From NCBI GenBank assembly GCA_046294915.1, contig JBKBOE010000001.1:94698-158697 (forward strand): DNA of 64,000 nucleotides. The letters are read 5' to 3'. Numbering within the stretch: the first letter of the stretch is position 1; each line of letters starts with the position of its first letter. A program made the position numbers and the translations under genes. Under the pieces are notes generated by a model. The model was not told the origin of the DNA. It made no database searches and saw only the letters and a list, made by a program, of their open reading frames with translations. Shown piece after piece: positions 34,790-43,665 of this stretch. This DNA is from UBA2336 sp046294915. Lineage in GTDB: Bacteria > Bacteroidota > Bacteroidia > Cytophagales > Cyclobacteriaceae.

Positions 34790-36085
34790 GTTCACTATAC
34801 CCTCTTTTCGAAAACCATCTTCTGTAGTTGCCACCATACTGGCTACTACCGTATCGCCTGTGATGTTTACAATGGTGCGGCACATGTCCAGCGGCCGGTC
34901 AATGGCAATAATCAGGGCCAGGCCTTCGGGCGATACCCCAATGGCACCCAGCACAATAACGAGTGTAATAAGCCCCGCACTGGGTACTGCTGCTGCACCG
35001 ATAGACGACAGCGTAGCGGTAAGTACAATAATAAGTTGATCAACTACGGTTAAATCATGCCCAAAGGCCTGGGCAATAAACACGGCCGACACGGCCTGGT
35101 GAATGCTGGTGCCATCCATGTTGATGGTAGCACCCAGGGGTAACACAAAGCTGGTAATCTCATCTTTGATGCCCAGATTTTTTTCGGCACACTCCATCGT
35201 TACCGGAAGCGTTGCTGCACTTGAACTGGTAGAGAAAGCCATAATCTGGGCGGGCAAAATTCCTTTCTGAAATGTTTTGTATTTAATATGGGTAAATAAC
35301 CGCATCGCCAGCGGATAAACCACCACCACCATCAGCGCCAGACTCAGCAACACAGTAAATGCATAAACCCCCAGTGCACTGAATAACTCCAGTGCCTGCT
35401 TGGGGTTATTGCCGGCAACATCAACCATCAGCGAGGCAAGCAATGCCAGCACGCCCACCGGTGCGTATTGCATTACCATGTCAACTATTTTCAGAATGAC
35501 TTCATTAACGCCATCAAAGAAGCCCTTTACAGGTAATCCTTTTTGTTCGGGAGCCATAATAAGCGCAATGCCGAACAAGATGGCAAAGAAGATCACCTGC
35601 AGCATGTTGCGGTTCGATGCAGCCGCGCCAAAAATGTTATCGGGTACAATATCAACAATCACCTGTAAGGGTCCGGATTCTTTCAGTTTCTGGGCATCCG
35701 AAACTTTAAGGTTAGCATCTTGCGCGTATTTGCCGGAAAGTTCCACCTGTTTTTCCTTCGACAGGAAATTACCCGGCTTAATGGTATTTACGGTAAGTAA
35801 TCCGATGGTGATGGCGATTACGGTAGTGATGAGATAAAGCCCCATGGTTTTGCCCCCGATGCGCGAAAGTTTTGAAATGTCCTTCAGGTTGGAGATACCG
35901 CTGATCAGCGAAACGAGAATAAGCGGAATGGCAATAAGTTTGAGCAGGTTGATAAAGATGGTTCCGAAGGGCTTTACCCAGTCGGTAATAAACGTGCCCA
36001 GGTTAAAAAAAATAGCAATGGTGCCTAGCACAATACCCAGAAACATGCCGGTAAAAATGCGGATGTGCAGCGGAAATTTTTTCAT
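34787..36085 (-). CDS. Dicarboxylate/amino acid:cation symporter (DAACS family), copy 1
   Basis: A 432-residue GltPh/GltT-fold transporter with about eight helices and two re-entrant hairpins. Conserved substrate and ion sites are the serine-rich FSTSSSAATLPVTMECAE (hairpin 1), LPLGATINMDGTSIHQ (helix 7 NMDGT) and ATLSSIGAAAVPSAG (hairpin 2), then DRPLDMCRTIVNITGD (helix 8). Likely imports glutamate, aspartate or C4-dicarboxylates with Na+ or H+. It lies 66 bp downstream of a close paralogue in the same orientation. Confidence 0.92.
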   Translation of the reverse strand: MKKFPLHIRIFTGMFLGIVLGTIAIFFNLGTFITDWVKPFGTIFINLLKLIAIPLILVSLISGISNLKDISKLSRIGGKTMGLYLITTVIAITIGLLTVNTIKPGNFLSKEKQVELSGKYAQDANLKVSDAQKLKESGPLQVIVDIVPDNIFGAAASNRNMLQVIFFAILFGIALIMAPEQKGLPVKGFFDGVNEVILKIVDMVMQYAPVGVLALLASLMVDVAGNNPKQALELFSALGVYAFTVLLSLALMVVVVYPLAMRLFTHIKYKTFQKGILPAQIMAFSTSSSAATLPVTMECAEKNLGIKDEITSFVLPLGATINMDGTSIHQAVSAVFIAQAFGHDLTVVDQLIIVLTATLSSIGAAAVPSAGLITLVIVLGAIGVSPEGLALIIAIDRPLDMCRTIVNITGDTVVASMVATTEDGFRKEGIVN

Positions 36086-36151
36086 AAAGCAATAACCCTA
36101 TCCGCGCAATTTATGGGTTTGGCTGGCGAAACAAACTACCGGTTAACAGAT

Positions 36152-37432
36152 TTATTTGATGGCCGGTTTATCCAGTTTCAGTTCTCCTTCGGCTCCGGCA
36201 ATAACGGTGGCTACGGTCGAATCACCGGTAATGTTAACCACGGTGCGGAGCATATCCAGCGGACGGTCCACAGCCAGAATCAGGGCCAGACCGGTGGGGT
36301 CAAGCCCTACGGCTTCCAACACAATAATGAGCATAATGATGCCCGCACCGGGTACGGCCGCTGCCCCGATGGATGACAGGACGGCCGTCATCAGGATGGT
36401 GAGTTGTTGGCCAAGGGTTAGGTCAAGCCCGAAGGCCTGCGCGATAAATACTGCCGATACACCCTGGTGAATGCTGGTGCCATCCATATTAATAGTTGCA
36501 CCAAGCGGCAGAACAAAACTTGATATTTCTTCGGAGATGCCCAGTCTTTTTTCAGCACAGTCGATAGTTACCGGGAGAGTGGCAGCGCTTGAACTAGTAG
36601 AGAAGGCAAGAATCTGGGCCGGAAGAATGCCTTTCACAAATTTCAGGTAAGGCATTTTGGTAAAGGTTTTTAAAATGAGCGGGTAGGTAAGGAACACCAT
36701 CACGGCAAGACCCAGAATAACATTGAGGCTGTACACACCCAATGCTTTCATAAGCGGCACGTCAATGTTCAGGCTTGCCAGCAGTGCAAATACACCAACG
36801 GGAGCAAAGCGCATAATCAGGTCAACAATTTTGAGAATCACTTCATTGGTGCCATCAAAAAATGATTTGACGGGTTTAATCTTATCGGGCTTGGCCAGAA
36901 TCATGGCGATGCCAAAAAGGATAGCGAAGAAAATAACCTGAAGCATGTTGGTGTTGTTGGAGACGGCACCAAAAATGTTATCGGGAACAATATCAACCAG
37001 TACCTGCAGCGGGCCATCACTTTTCAGGTCGTGGGCAGATGAGATGCGATTCCCGATGTCGGAAGCGTAAGCCTGGCTGAGTTCTTCCCGTTTTTCGGGT
37101 GTTAAAAATTTACCCGGCTCAATAAGATTTACAAGCACCAGTCCGATGGTTACCGCCAGAACAGTTGTGGCCAGGTAAAGCCCGATGGTTCTTCCGCCTA
37201 TGCGCGAAAGTTTGGAAACATCGGAGAGGTTGGAAATGCCGTCAATGAGCGAGAAGATGATCAGCGGGATGGCAATGAGTTTCAGGCAATTGATAAAAAT
37301 GGTTCCCCACGGCTTGATCCACGCTGAGGTAAATTCGGCAAGGCCAAGGGCAGACGCACTGAACCCCCAAATGATGCCGAGCGCCATGCCGATGAGAATT
37401 TTTCCGTAAAGGGGAAACTTCGGTAACTTCAT
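36152..37432 (-). CDS. Dicarboxylate/amino acid:cation symporter (DAACS family), copy 2
   Basis: A 426-residue paralogue of the downstream symporter, nearly co-linear with it through the whole length. It has FSTSSSAATLPVTIDCAE, LPLGATINMDGTSIHQG, AVLSSIGAAAVPGAG and DRPLDMLRTVVNITGD in the same order, so both copies keep the transport residues. Differences cluster in the helix 4-5 loop (this copy lacks several residues around SLNIDVPLMKALGV) and at the termini. A local gene duplication is the simplest reading. Substrate could differ between copies. Confidence 0.92.
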   Translation of the reverse strand: MKLPKFPLYGKILIGMALGIIWGFSASALGLAEFTSAWIKPWGTIFINCLKLIAIPLIIFSLIDGISNLSDVSKLSRIGGRTIGLYLATTVLAVTIGLVLVNLIEPGKFLTPEKREELSQAYASDIGNRISSAHDLKSDGPLQVLVDIVPDNIFGAVSNNTNMLQVIFFAILFGIAMILAKPDKIKPVKSFFDGTNEVILKIVDLIMRFAPVGVFALLASLNIDVPLMKALGVYSLNVILGLAVMVFLTYPLILKTFTKMPYLKFVKGILPAQILAFSTSSSAATLPVTIDCAEKRLGISEEISSFVLPLGATINMDGTSIHQGVSAVFIAQAFGLDLTLGQQLTILMTAVLSSIGAAAVPGAGIIMLIIVLEAVGLDPTGLALILAVDRPLDMLRTVVNITGDSTVATVIAGAEGELKLDKPAIK

Positions 37433-37475
37433 TAGCTAAAAATAAGAGTATTTGGTTAAGAAGCAGCGTAAAAAA

Positions 37476-38882
37476 TTACCAACTGCTGCTGGCGCCACCG
37501 CCACCCGAATCACCACCACCCCAGCTGCCCCCGCTGTCGCTGGAGGAAGAACTTCCGCTGTCGGAAGAAGACGCGACCAGCATAGGTATAATAAACTTAT
37601 CGATCTGGTGATGACCGCAATGCAGGCATGTACGTTCTTCTTCACCAAAACCGGAAGCGCTGTAGGTGGCGCTTTGAATGGTTCGCCTGGCGCCAAAGTA
37701 AAAGGTTAAAAAGTTGCACTTCGGGCAATGGGTAAATTTTGTAGTGGCGCTGGGGTAACGCAACGACTCGATAGCGCCACAAGCCTCGCACCGCCAAACA
37801 TCATGGTCAACCGTGCCGGCTTTTTCTTCGGCAATCTGGCCAGAGTGCATAAATGCATCTTCTTCTGCCTCCGATAGCTTGCACATAACCGATTGACATT
37901 TTTTGCAAATGAGCGGGCGATTCCGGTAGGCATTTCTTTTTTTGCGCCAGTTCTGATAAACAAAAATCATCGGGAGAAAACACACCACAGCAGCGCTTAT
38001 CCAGTACGATTTCTGTTGGTTAAGAAAAGTATAGGCATCCTGCTGGCCCAGTTCGTTCATCATGGATTCGGATACTCGTATCGCCCTAAAATACCGCTCG
38101 AGAAAAAGGGAAACCATCAGGATATACATTCCTAAAAGAAAAACCAAAAACGGAGGCTCCAGTACGGTTGCCAGGATAACGTATATACCAGGTATAGCTG
38201 TGTAATATAAAAACCATCGCTTCCACGACAGGCTGAACCGATCAATGGATTTTGACGATCGGTTAATTAACCGGCCAAGCAATACGATGATGATGATGAC
38301 CCCGTAAACTCCGCCCATAAAAAAATACAAGCCGCCAATACCGGCTGCGGTTGAATCGCGGGTCAGTAATTCTTCAACCGCTTCGGGATGCTGCAACAGG
38401 TTTACCGTGGCCTCTATGCCACGCAACATGCCGCTGTTGTAATCACCCGTTTTAAAATAAGGCACCATGTGTTGCTGTTGAATGCGTTTGCAGAGGGCGT
38501 CCGGAAGAATGCCTTCAATACCATAACCCGTATGGAAACGGATGGTGCGTTGGTCGAGTACGAAAAGAATCAGCAGCCCGTTGTCGTTACTGGCCTGGCC
38601 GATGCCCCAGTAACGAAACAATCGCTGGGCAAAGTCAACATGTTCCTCGTTGCCAATGGAGGGAAGCATCACCACGGCCACCTGGGCGGTGGCATTTTTT
38701 TCAAGGCCGGTAAGCAGTTGGTTGATGTGTGCAACCGTAGTGTCATGAAGAATGCGTGCCGGATCGCTTACATAGCTGTTATTGACCAGTTTGGTGTTGG
38801 GTACGGACTCTACTGTAAAGGTTTGCGGATAACCGGCAAGTGCAAGAGCGGTTAGAAAACAAAGTGTAGAAAGTTCCCTCAT
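37476..38882 (-). CDS. TPM-domain membrane protein with zinc-ribbon-like cysteines
   Basis: A 468-residue protein with a signal peptide, a TPM (YgcG-like) domain (about residues 30-165, with TAQVAVVMLPSIG, GLLILFVLDQRTIRFHTGYG and ILPD) and membrane helices around 185-310. A cytoplasmic part then shows four cysteine pairs: CKKCQSVMC, CEACGA, CPKC and CLHCGH. The C-terminus is Ser/Gly-rich and ends GGGASSSW, as in YgcG-type proteins. TPM proteins bind divalent metals and some have phosphatase activity; role here unknown. It overlaps the aroC stop by one base. Confidence 0.82.
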   Translation of the reverse strand: MRELSTLCFLTALALAGYPQTFTVESVPNTKLVNNSYVSDPARILHDTTVAHINQLLTGLEKNATAQVAVVMLPSIGNEEHVDFAQRLFRYWGIGQASNDNGLLILFVLDQRTIRFHTGYGIEGILPDALCKRIQQQHMVPYFKTGDYNSGMLRGIEATVNLLQHPEAVEELLTRDSTAAGIGGLYFFMGGVYGVIIIIVLLGRLINRSSKSIDRFSLSWKRWFLYYTAIPGIYVILATVLEPPFLVFLLGMYILMVSLFLERYFRAIRVSESMMNELGQQDAYTFLNQQKSYWISAAVVCFLPMIFVYQNWRKKRNAYRNRPLICKKCQSVMCKLSEAEEDAFMHSGQIAEEKAGTVDHDVWRCEACGAIESLRYPSATTKFTHCPKCNFLTFYFGARRTIQSATYSASGFGEEERTCLHCGHHQIDKFIIPMLVASSSDSGSSSSSDSGGSWGGGDSGGGGASSSW

Positions 38883-39952
38883 TACATTTTTGAGAGTTTT
38901 GACAGGAGCAGGAAGTCGGCCAGTACCAGGGCGGCCATCGCTTCAACAATGGGCACGGCACGGGGCACTACACAGGGATCGTGTCTTCCTTTTCCGCTAA
39001 CCGTTACTTCGTTACCATCATTATCAACACTTTGTTGATCCTGCATAATGGTGGCTACGGGTTTAAAGGCCACGTTAAAATAAATGTCCTCGCCATTGCT
39101 GATGCCCCCCTGGATGCCGCCTGAATGGTTGGTTTTGGTGCGGATGGTCCCCTGGTCATTTACAAATTCATCGTTGTGCTGCGAGCCGCAGAGGGCCATG
39201 CCGGCAAATCCGCTGCCATATTCAAAGCCTTTAACGGCATTAATACTCAGCATGGCTTTACCTAATTGAGCATGAAGTTTATTGAAAACCGGTTCTCCCA
39301 ATCCTACCGGTGCGTTTCTGATCACGCAGGTAACCATGCCGCCAATGGTATCGCGGTCGAGCCGAACCTGCTCAATCCGGGCGATCATTTTTTCGGCTGT
39401 AGCCGGATCGGGGCAGCGAACGATGTTGTTTTCCGTACGCGATAAGTCAAGCTGTGTATAAGCCGGTGCCTTAATATCACCCACCTGGGAAACGTAGGCC
39501 TGTATTTCGATGCCGGCTTTGTTCAGCAACAACCTGGCAATTGCGCCAGCGGCAACACGGGCAGCAGTTTCACGGGCCGAACTCCGGCCACCGCCCCGGT
39601 AATCGCGATAGCCGTATTTGGTTTGGTAGGTATAGTCGGCATGCGAAGGGCGAAACGTGTTTTCAAGATGGCTGTAATCTTTGCTGCGCTGATCGGTATT
39701 TTCAATAATCAGGGCGATGGGCGCCCCGGTTGATTTTCCTTCAAATACTCCGGAAAGAATCTTAACGCTATCGTCTTCCTTCCGCTGCGTTGTAATTTTT
39801 GATTGTCCCGGCTTTCTCCGGTTAAGCTCTGACTGAATAAAGTCCTTATCAATTTCCAGTCCGGCCGGGCAGCCGTCAATCACTACACCAATGGCCGGGC
39901 CGTGCGATTCGCCAAAGGTGGTTATGCGGAAGTGTGTGCCGAAGGAGTTCAT
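38882..39952 (-). CDS. aroC: Chorismate synthase
   Basis: A 356-residue FMN-dependent enzyme that makes chorismate from EPSP, the last common step for aromatic amino acids. Signature parts are FRITTFGESHGPAIG at the N-terminus, RRKPGQSKITTQRKEDD, GRSSARETAARVAAGA with the catalytic-site arginines, KGFEYGSGF and, near the end, GRHDPCVVPRAVPIVEAM. Length fits. Its TAA overlaps the ATG of the TPM gene (TAATG), so the two are co-translated by chance or design. Confidence 0.96.
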   Translation of the reverse strand: MNSFGTHFRITTFGESHGPAIGVVIDGCPAGLEIDKDFIQSELNRRKPGQSKITTQRKEDDSVKILSGVFEGKSTGAPIALIIENTDQRSKDYSHLENTFRPSHADYTYQTKYGYRDYRGGGRSSARETAARVAAGAIARLLLNKAGIEIQAYVSQVGDIKAPAYTQLDLSRTENNIVRCPDPATAEKMIARIEQVRLDRDTIGGMVTCVIRNAPVGLGEPVFNKLHAQLGKAMLSINAVKGFEYGSGFAGMALCGSQHNDEFVNDQGTIRTKTNHSGGIQGGISNGEDIYFNVAFKPVATIMQDQQSVDNDGNEVTVSGKGRHDPCVVPRAVPIVEAMAALVLADFLLLSKLSKM

Positions 39953-40019
39953 CTTAAAGTTGCAGTTTAAAATTCAGGATTGAATATGCCTCATTTAACC
40001 TTACCTCCGGAATCTTAAC

Positions 40020-41486
40020 TTATTTCCGAAAGACAAGATAAGCCGAACCGGCCATGATTACCAAAACAATGGCATTAATTGCCCATTTAGCCCAATCCGA
40101 ATTTGAACTTGTTCTCAGGGAATTATCCGCAGTGTTGATGATGTCATAGAATGACCCGCCATCCACCGATTCGATGGTTTCATTTTTCAGGCTCTCGCCT
40201 TCAACCTGTACAGTTGTTTGGGCTATGAGCGTGTCGTAGGTTTTCCTGGCGGGGTTAAAGTATATCCATCGGAAGTAATCGCCCAGGTTATACCGACCCG
40301 GTTCTTTTGGAATAATAAAGTAAGTAAATGATTTGGTGCCGGTTACCCGGTTTCCCTGGCGCATAATGTTCTGCCGCACGTTAGGCTCATAAAATTCAAA
40401 GTAGGGATTTGATTCAACCGGGGGTTTGTTAATTGCCGATATATTTCCTTCTCCAACAAGATTGAATTCATACGAGATGCTCTTGCCGGTTTGCAGGTTG
40501 TGGGTGCTGATTTTTTCATCAAGCCTGTACTCACCAACAGCAACGCGGTCGCGAAGCGGATGCGGGGGAAGTTCTTTCACTAATACCGTTTTGGGTTTAC
40601 TGTAAAATGTTTTGAAATCTTCTTGGCGGTTTTGTCCGAAAAAGGAAGGATTTTTGGCTACTTTGTATTTGATCATTTCGAGCGGAACGCTGGGAAAATG
40701 AATCGGATCTGTATTAAGCGGATAGTACATCGCCTGATAAATTTTGTATTGCGTGTATCCCTTGCCGTTTAGTTCTATACGGCTTCCTTCAATGTTTTCA
40801 ATAGAGAAGTTTTCTTCCCAGCAGTTTTGTGGTTTTATTTTCTTTACGATTTCAGAAACCTGTTTACTGATCTGGTACCAGTACAAGGGCGCCTGGTTCG
40901 ATTCGGCTACGTAAAAGGCAAGCGTTGTGTTAAACCCTTCGCCCACATAAACCTCATCTTTGTTGGTGGTGAGTGCAAAAAAGGCGTCTTCTTTGATGTC
41001 GATAAACTCTGTAGGCGCGTTGTCCATGAAATCATCGCGCTCAAAAAAACTTCTGAAGGGATCGCGTTGTTGCTGAACAGGCGGGCCGATTTTAACCCGC
41101 TTACCCGGGGAGGATATCACCTGGTCATTCACGGTCATTTTAAATGGTGGTACAACCACCATGCCTTGCTTTACCGGAGCATACGTCATGATAATGCTTT
41201 GCGATGACGAAACCTGCCCGTTTACGATGTTCGTTTGCGATGAGGTGGATTGTCCGCGTTTACGGAAGCCCTGAATTTCCGGGAAGTTGTCAAAGTTTTT
41301 CAGCCGGTCGTTTTGGACCGTAATGGTAATAGTCCACGTTTGGTTTTCGCCTATTTCATCGGGCCCCAGGGTAATTTGTATGTTTTGAGATAACCCGTTA
41401 AAGGATACATGAATAATAAGTAATGCGAAAAGGACCTGCTTTGTGAAAAAAAAACGCCTTAACATCAATCTCTGTACCAGATTCAT
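40020..41486 (-). CDS. batD: BatD-like (oxygen tolerance) membrane protein
   Basis: A 488-residue protein with an N-terminal signal peptide (LFALLIIHVSFNGLSQ), a beta-rich periplasmic region of about 400 residues with QITLGPDEIGENQTWTIT at its start and YKIYQAMYYPLNTD in the middle, and one C-terminal membrane helix (AINAIVLVIMAGSAYLVF). This is the BatD/oxygen-tolerance family of Bacteroidota, usually encoded with BatA, BatB and MoxR. None of those is adjacent here. A second start at the Met giving MLRRFFF is possible and would suit the upstream minus-7 box better. Confidence 0.85.
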   Translation of the reverse strand: MNLVQRLMLRRFFFTKQVLFALLIIHVSFNGLSQNIQITLGPDEIGENQTWTITITVQNDRLKNFDNFPEIQGFRKRGQSTSSQTNIVNGQVSSSQSIIMTYAPVKQGMVVVPPFKMTVNDQVISSPGKRVKIGPPVQQQRDPFRSFFERDDFMDNAPTEFIDIKEDAFFALTTNKDEVYVGEGFNTTLAFYVAESNQAPLYWYQISKQVSEIVKKIKPQNCWEENFSIENIEGSRIELNGKGYTQYKIYQAMYYPLNTDPIHFPSVPLEMIKYKVAKNPSFFGQNRQEDFKTFYSKPKTVLVKELPPHPLRDRVAVGEYRLDEKISTHNLQTGKSISYEFNLVGEGNISAINKPPVESNPYFEFYEPNVRQNIMRQGNRVTGTKSFTYFIIPKEPGRYNLGDYFRWIYFNPARKTYDTLIAQTTVQVEGESLKNETIESVDGGSFYDIINTADNSLRTSSNSDWAKWAINAIVLVIMAGSAYLVFRK

Positions 41487-41491
41487 CGTTA

Positions 41492-41499
41492 CAAAACTA
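41492..41499 (-). promoter_or_regulatory. TAnnTTTG minus-7 box before batD
   Basis: The minus strand reads TAGTTTTG, an exact match only 5 bp before the assigned batD ATG, so the transcript would be nearly leaderless, or translation begins at a later Met. Confidence 0.35.
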
Positions 41500-41594
41500 A
41501 AAATGTTCTTTCAGTTGACTTAACTCTGCGTTAAATTTAACAGTTTCTGAAACCCAGCATTTTTTAACCCTAATTCTACGTTTACTTAGCTGAC

Positions 41595-41780
41595 ATGCTG
41601 AATTACGTTAAGTCTATACTCACTAAAGTGAGTTTTGATGCCCGGCTCTTTGAGAAGGAGTTGCGCAAGGCCCTGAAAGTTTTAATTCAGGAAGAAGTTC
41701 AGGAACTCAAACAGTGGTGTTATGCCCGGTTTGGGAATCAACACGAAGCCATTCTTAACCGGTGCTTTGTGGTAGCATAA
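41595..41780 (+). CDS. Small conserved 61-residue protein, function unknown
   Basis: A 61-residue, strongly helical and charged protein. Key segments are VKSILTKVSFDARLFEKEL, LRKALKVLIQEEVQELKQW and a C-terminal pair of cysteines (KQWCYARFG, NRCFVVA). I believe similar small proteins occur in related Cytophagales, but this is from memory and unverified. Support for a real gene: ATG start, its own very strong terminator 18 bp after the stop, and position in an otherwise short gap. It could be a small regulator or a structural adaptor. Confidence 0.65.
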   Translation: MLNYVKSILTKVSFDARLFEKELRKALKVLIQEEVQELKQWCYARFGNQHEAILNRCFVVA

Positions 41781-41798
41781 ATGGAAAATTTTTAACCC

Positions 41799-41840
41799 GG
41801 GTCCCTTTTTCTAAGCAGAAAAAGGGACCCTTATTTTTTT
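41799..41840 (+). terminator. Very strong rho-independent terminator
   Basis: GGGTCCCTTTTTCT (41799-41812) and AGAAAAAGGGACCC (41817-41830) form a perfect 14-bp stem with a 4-base loop, followed by TTATTTTTTT. It separates the 61-residue protein gene from the DUF2752 gene, which starts only 6 bp after the T-run. Confidence 0.92.
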
Positions 41841-41845
41841 ACAAC

Positions 41846-42136
41846 ATGATAAAACGAGTACCCCTTGAAGCTGTGCTTTGGATAATCGCTTTGGCGGGGT
41901 TAGCTCTTGTTAACCCGGATACAGAGCCACACCTAACCATCTGCCCCCTGGCCAATGCAGGTTTTGCCTTTTGCCCGGGTTGTGGCCTGGGGCGGTCAAT
42001 TTCCTATTTATTCTGCGGGGATGTTGCAGCTTCATGGCGTGCTCACCCGTTAGGGATATTCGCGGTAATTGTCTTATCTTATCGGATTATTTCACTAACC
42101 CTTAACGCAAGTAAAGCCCATGGCCAAAGTAACTGA
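41846..42136 (+). CDS. DUF2752-family membrane protein
   Basis: A 96-residue membrane protein with two to three helices and the DUF2752 core: CPLANAGFAFCPGCGLGRSI, then a second helix region with SWRAHPLGIFAV. The cysteine-rich CPGCGLGRS is the family hallmark, and the role is unknown. The frame opens at 41762, but that part overlaps the small-protein gene and the terminator; the ATG at 41846 (MIKRVPLE) is preferred. It overlaps the TM2 gene by 17 bp. Confidence 0.8.
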   Translation: MIKRVPLEAVLWIIALAGLALVNPDTEPHLTICPLANAGFAFCPGCGLGRSISYLFCGDVAASWRAHPLGIFAVIVLSYRIISLTLNASKAHGQSN

Positions 42137-42464
42137 TGTACTGCCCGAAATTGCAGGCGAAGAAATGACGTATATCCAAAGCCTGATGAAGGATTGGCCG
42201 GATGATAAAGCACGAAATTTTGCAAATGTTTACCGCACACGCAGGCGCGATCCGCAAATGATTATGATACTCGCCATTATTGGGTTTTTCGGAGTAGCCG
42301 GTGTTCAACGCTTCATTACCGATCAGATAGGCATGGGGCTTCTTTACTTCTTCACGGCCGGGCTTTGTTTTATCGGAACGATAATTGATTTGGTTAATTA
42401 TCAGAAACTTGCTTTTGAGTACAACCAAAAGAAGGCCAGCGAAGTGGCAGCCATTATTAACTGA
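42120..42464 (+). CDS. TM2-domain protein
   Basis: A 114-residue protein with an N-terminal soluble stretch (about 1-45) and a TM2 domain of two helices: MILAIIGFFGVAGVQRFITDQIG and GLLYFFTAGLCFIGTIIDLV, with the short conserved turn between them. Function is unknown. It overlaps the DUF2752 gene in another frame, so the pair is translationally coupled. A DUF2752/TM2 pairing is common in Bacteroidota. Confidence 0.82.
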   Translation: MAKVTDVLPEIAGEEMTYIQSLMKDWPDDKARNFANVYRTRRRDPQMIMILAIIGFFGVAGVQRFITDQIGMGLLYFFTAGLCFIGTIIDLVNYQKLAFEYNQKKASEVAAIIN

Positions 42465-42471
42465 GAAATTT

Positions 42472-43665
42472 CTATTCTTCAAAGAAGCAAACAGAACCGC
42501 CAACCCAGGTTTTGTCTTTGTTGAATTTTACGCCAATCATTTCGCCACGGCTTAAGCGCGCCAGGTTGGTTACAGGTGTTGGCCGCGGCTTTCCGGGTTC
42601 CCAAATATACAGCAGCCTGATTTCTGTTTTCACTAAACCATCTGGTGCCTGAATGACCGGCTCATAAACAATTTTTCGCTGCAATAAAAAGTTGTGCCGT
42701 TCCTTCTCCGGTATGGCTTCCAAATCCGCTTGCGTAACATGAAAGATAATGCCACTTCCTGAAAAGGAGAATAGCGGTTTGAGCACGTAGTTTTCCAGAT
42801 CGGACGGAAACGTTTCATAAGCATTCAGAAACCGGCACTCCGGAACAAACTCGTTTTTAAGGAAGGGCATGGTATACTTGCTGATGCGGAAAAACCAGTT
42901 CGGATGTCCTGCCCATTCTACCTCAACTTCTTCAGTAAGGTTAAACGGTAATTTTAAATCCTTGCGGGCAATCAACTCATCGAAGATAACGCGGTTGTAA
43001 ATTCGATGGATGGGAATTTGCTGCCCATCTTTTTGATAAAACAACCGGGATCCAACCCGCTGTATATCGCCAATGTGTACGGGCTCAATGCCCGTTAGGT
43101 GTTTGGTGATAACAAAATCAATGGCGGTATTCTGTTGAAACGGGTCAATTTCAAGCAGAATTACTTCATGAGGCTCATGCCCATTTAATAAAATGGATTT
43201 TAAAAACGACCGGTATTCATCCTGATTATATCCAAAATGTGCCTGAACATTATCCGGCACAGGAAAATGTTTCCGGTATTGTTCAGAAAGAAAATCCTGC
43301 CAGCCAAACAGGGAAGGAAATCCCTGCATTTCAATAAGGCGTGGTTGCAATTGCCCGTCAGCAGTTTTTACCAGGGCAAAGTCCAGCGCCAGAAACAGCG
43401 TGTGGGAATCTTCACCGGGTACGCGCAGATTCGCAGGAATTGCATGTTCGGTGATTTCTTTAAAATCAGGCCTCACAATAAAGTCCACAATGCTTTCGGC
43501 TGCCTGCAGCAATTTTTGTTTGAGTGCCCGGTCAACAAAAACGGGGGTTTCGGCTACCCGGAATTTTACCGGAAAGTTGAAGTGACGGTCGAGCGCGTCA
43601 ACAAACTGGTTGTACTTTTCTTCTGAAAAGAAGGTATTGTACTGCTCGCGCAAATGGTTTATCAT
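42472..43665 (-). CDS. ATP-grasp-like protein of a ligase cluster
   Basis: A 397-residue cytoplasmic protein. The C-terminal half resembles an ATP-grasp nucleotide-binding fold: a lysine in NYVLKPLFSFSGSGI followed by a Gly/Ser-rich loop, LQRKIVYEPVIQ, an acidic EIRLLYIW, and NLARLSRGEM near the end. The N-terminal half carries RVPGEDSHTLFLALDFALVK and PRLIEMQGFPSLFGWQ. I infer an amide- or thioester-forming ligase; the substrate is unknown. It is the last gene of the minus-strand ligase operon and overlaps the amidotransferase gene by 4 bp (ATGA). Confidence 0.6.
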   Translation of the reverse strand: MINHLREQYNTFFSEEKYNQFVDALDRHFNFPVKFRVAETPVFVDRALKQKLLQAAESIVDFIVRPDFKEITEHAIPANLRVPGEDSHTLFLALDFALVKTADGQLQPRLIEMQGFPSLFGWQDFLSEQYRKHFPVPDNVQAHFGYNQDEYRSFLKSILLNGHEPHEVILLEIDPFQQNTAIDFVITKHLTGIEPVHIGDIQRVGSRLFYQKDGQQIPIHRIYNRVIFDELIARKDLKLPFNLTEEVEVEWAGHPNWFFRISKYTMPFLKNEFVPECRFLNAYETFPSDLENYVLKPLFSFSGSGIIFHVTQADLEAIPEKERHNFLLQRKIVYEPVIQAPDGLVKTEIRLLYIWEPGKPRPTPVTNLARLSRGEMIGVKFNKDKTWVGGSVCFFEE

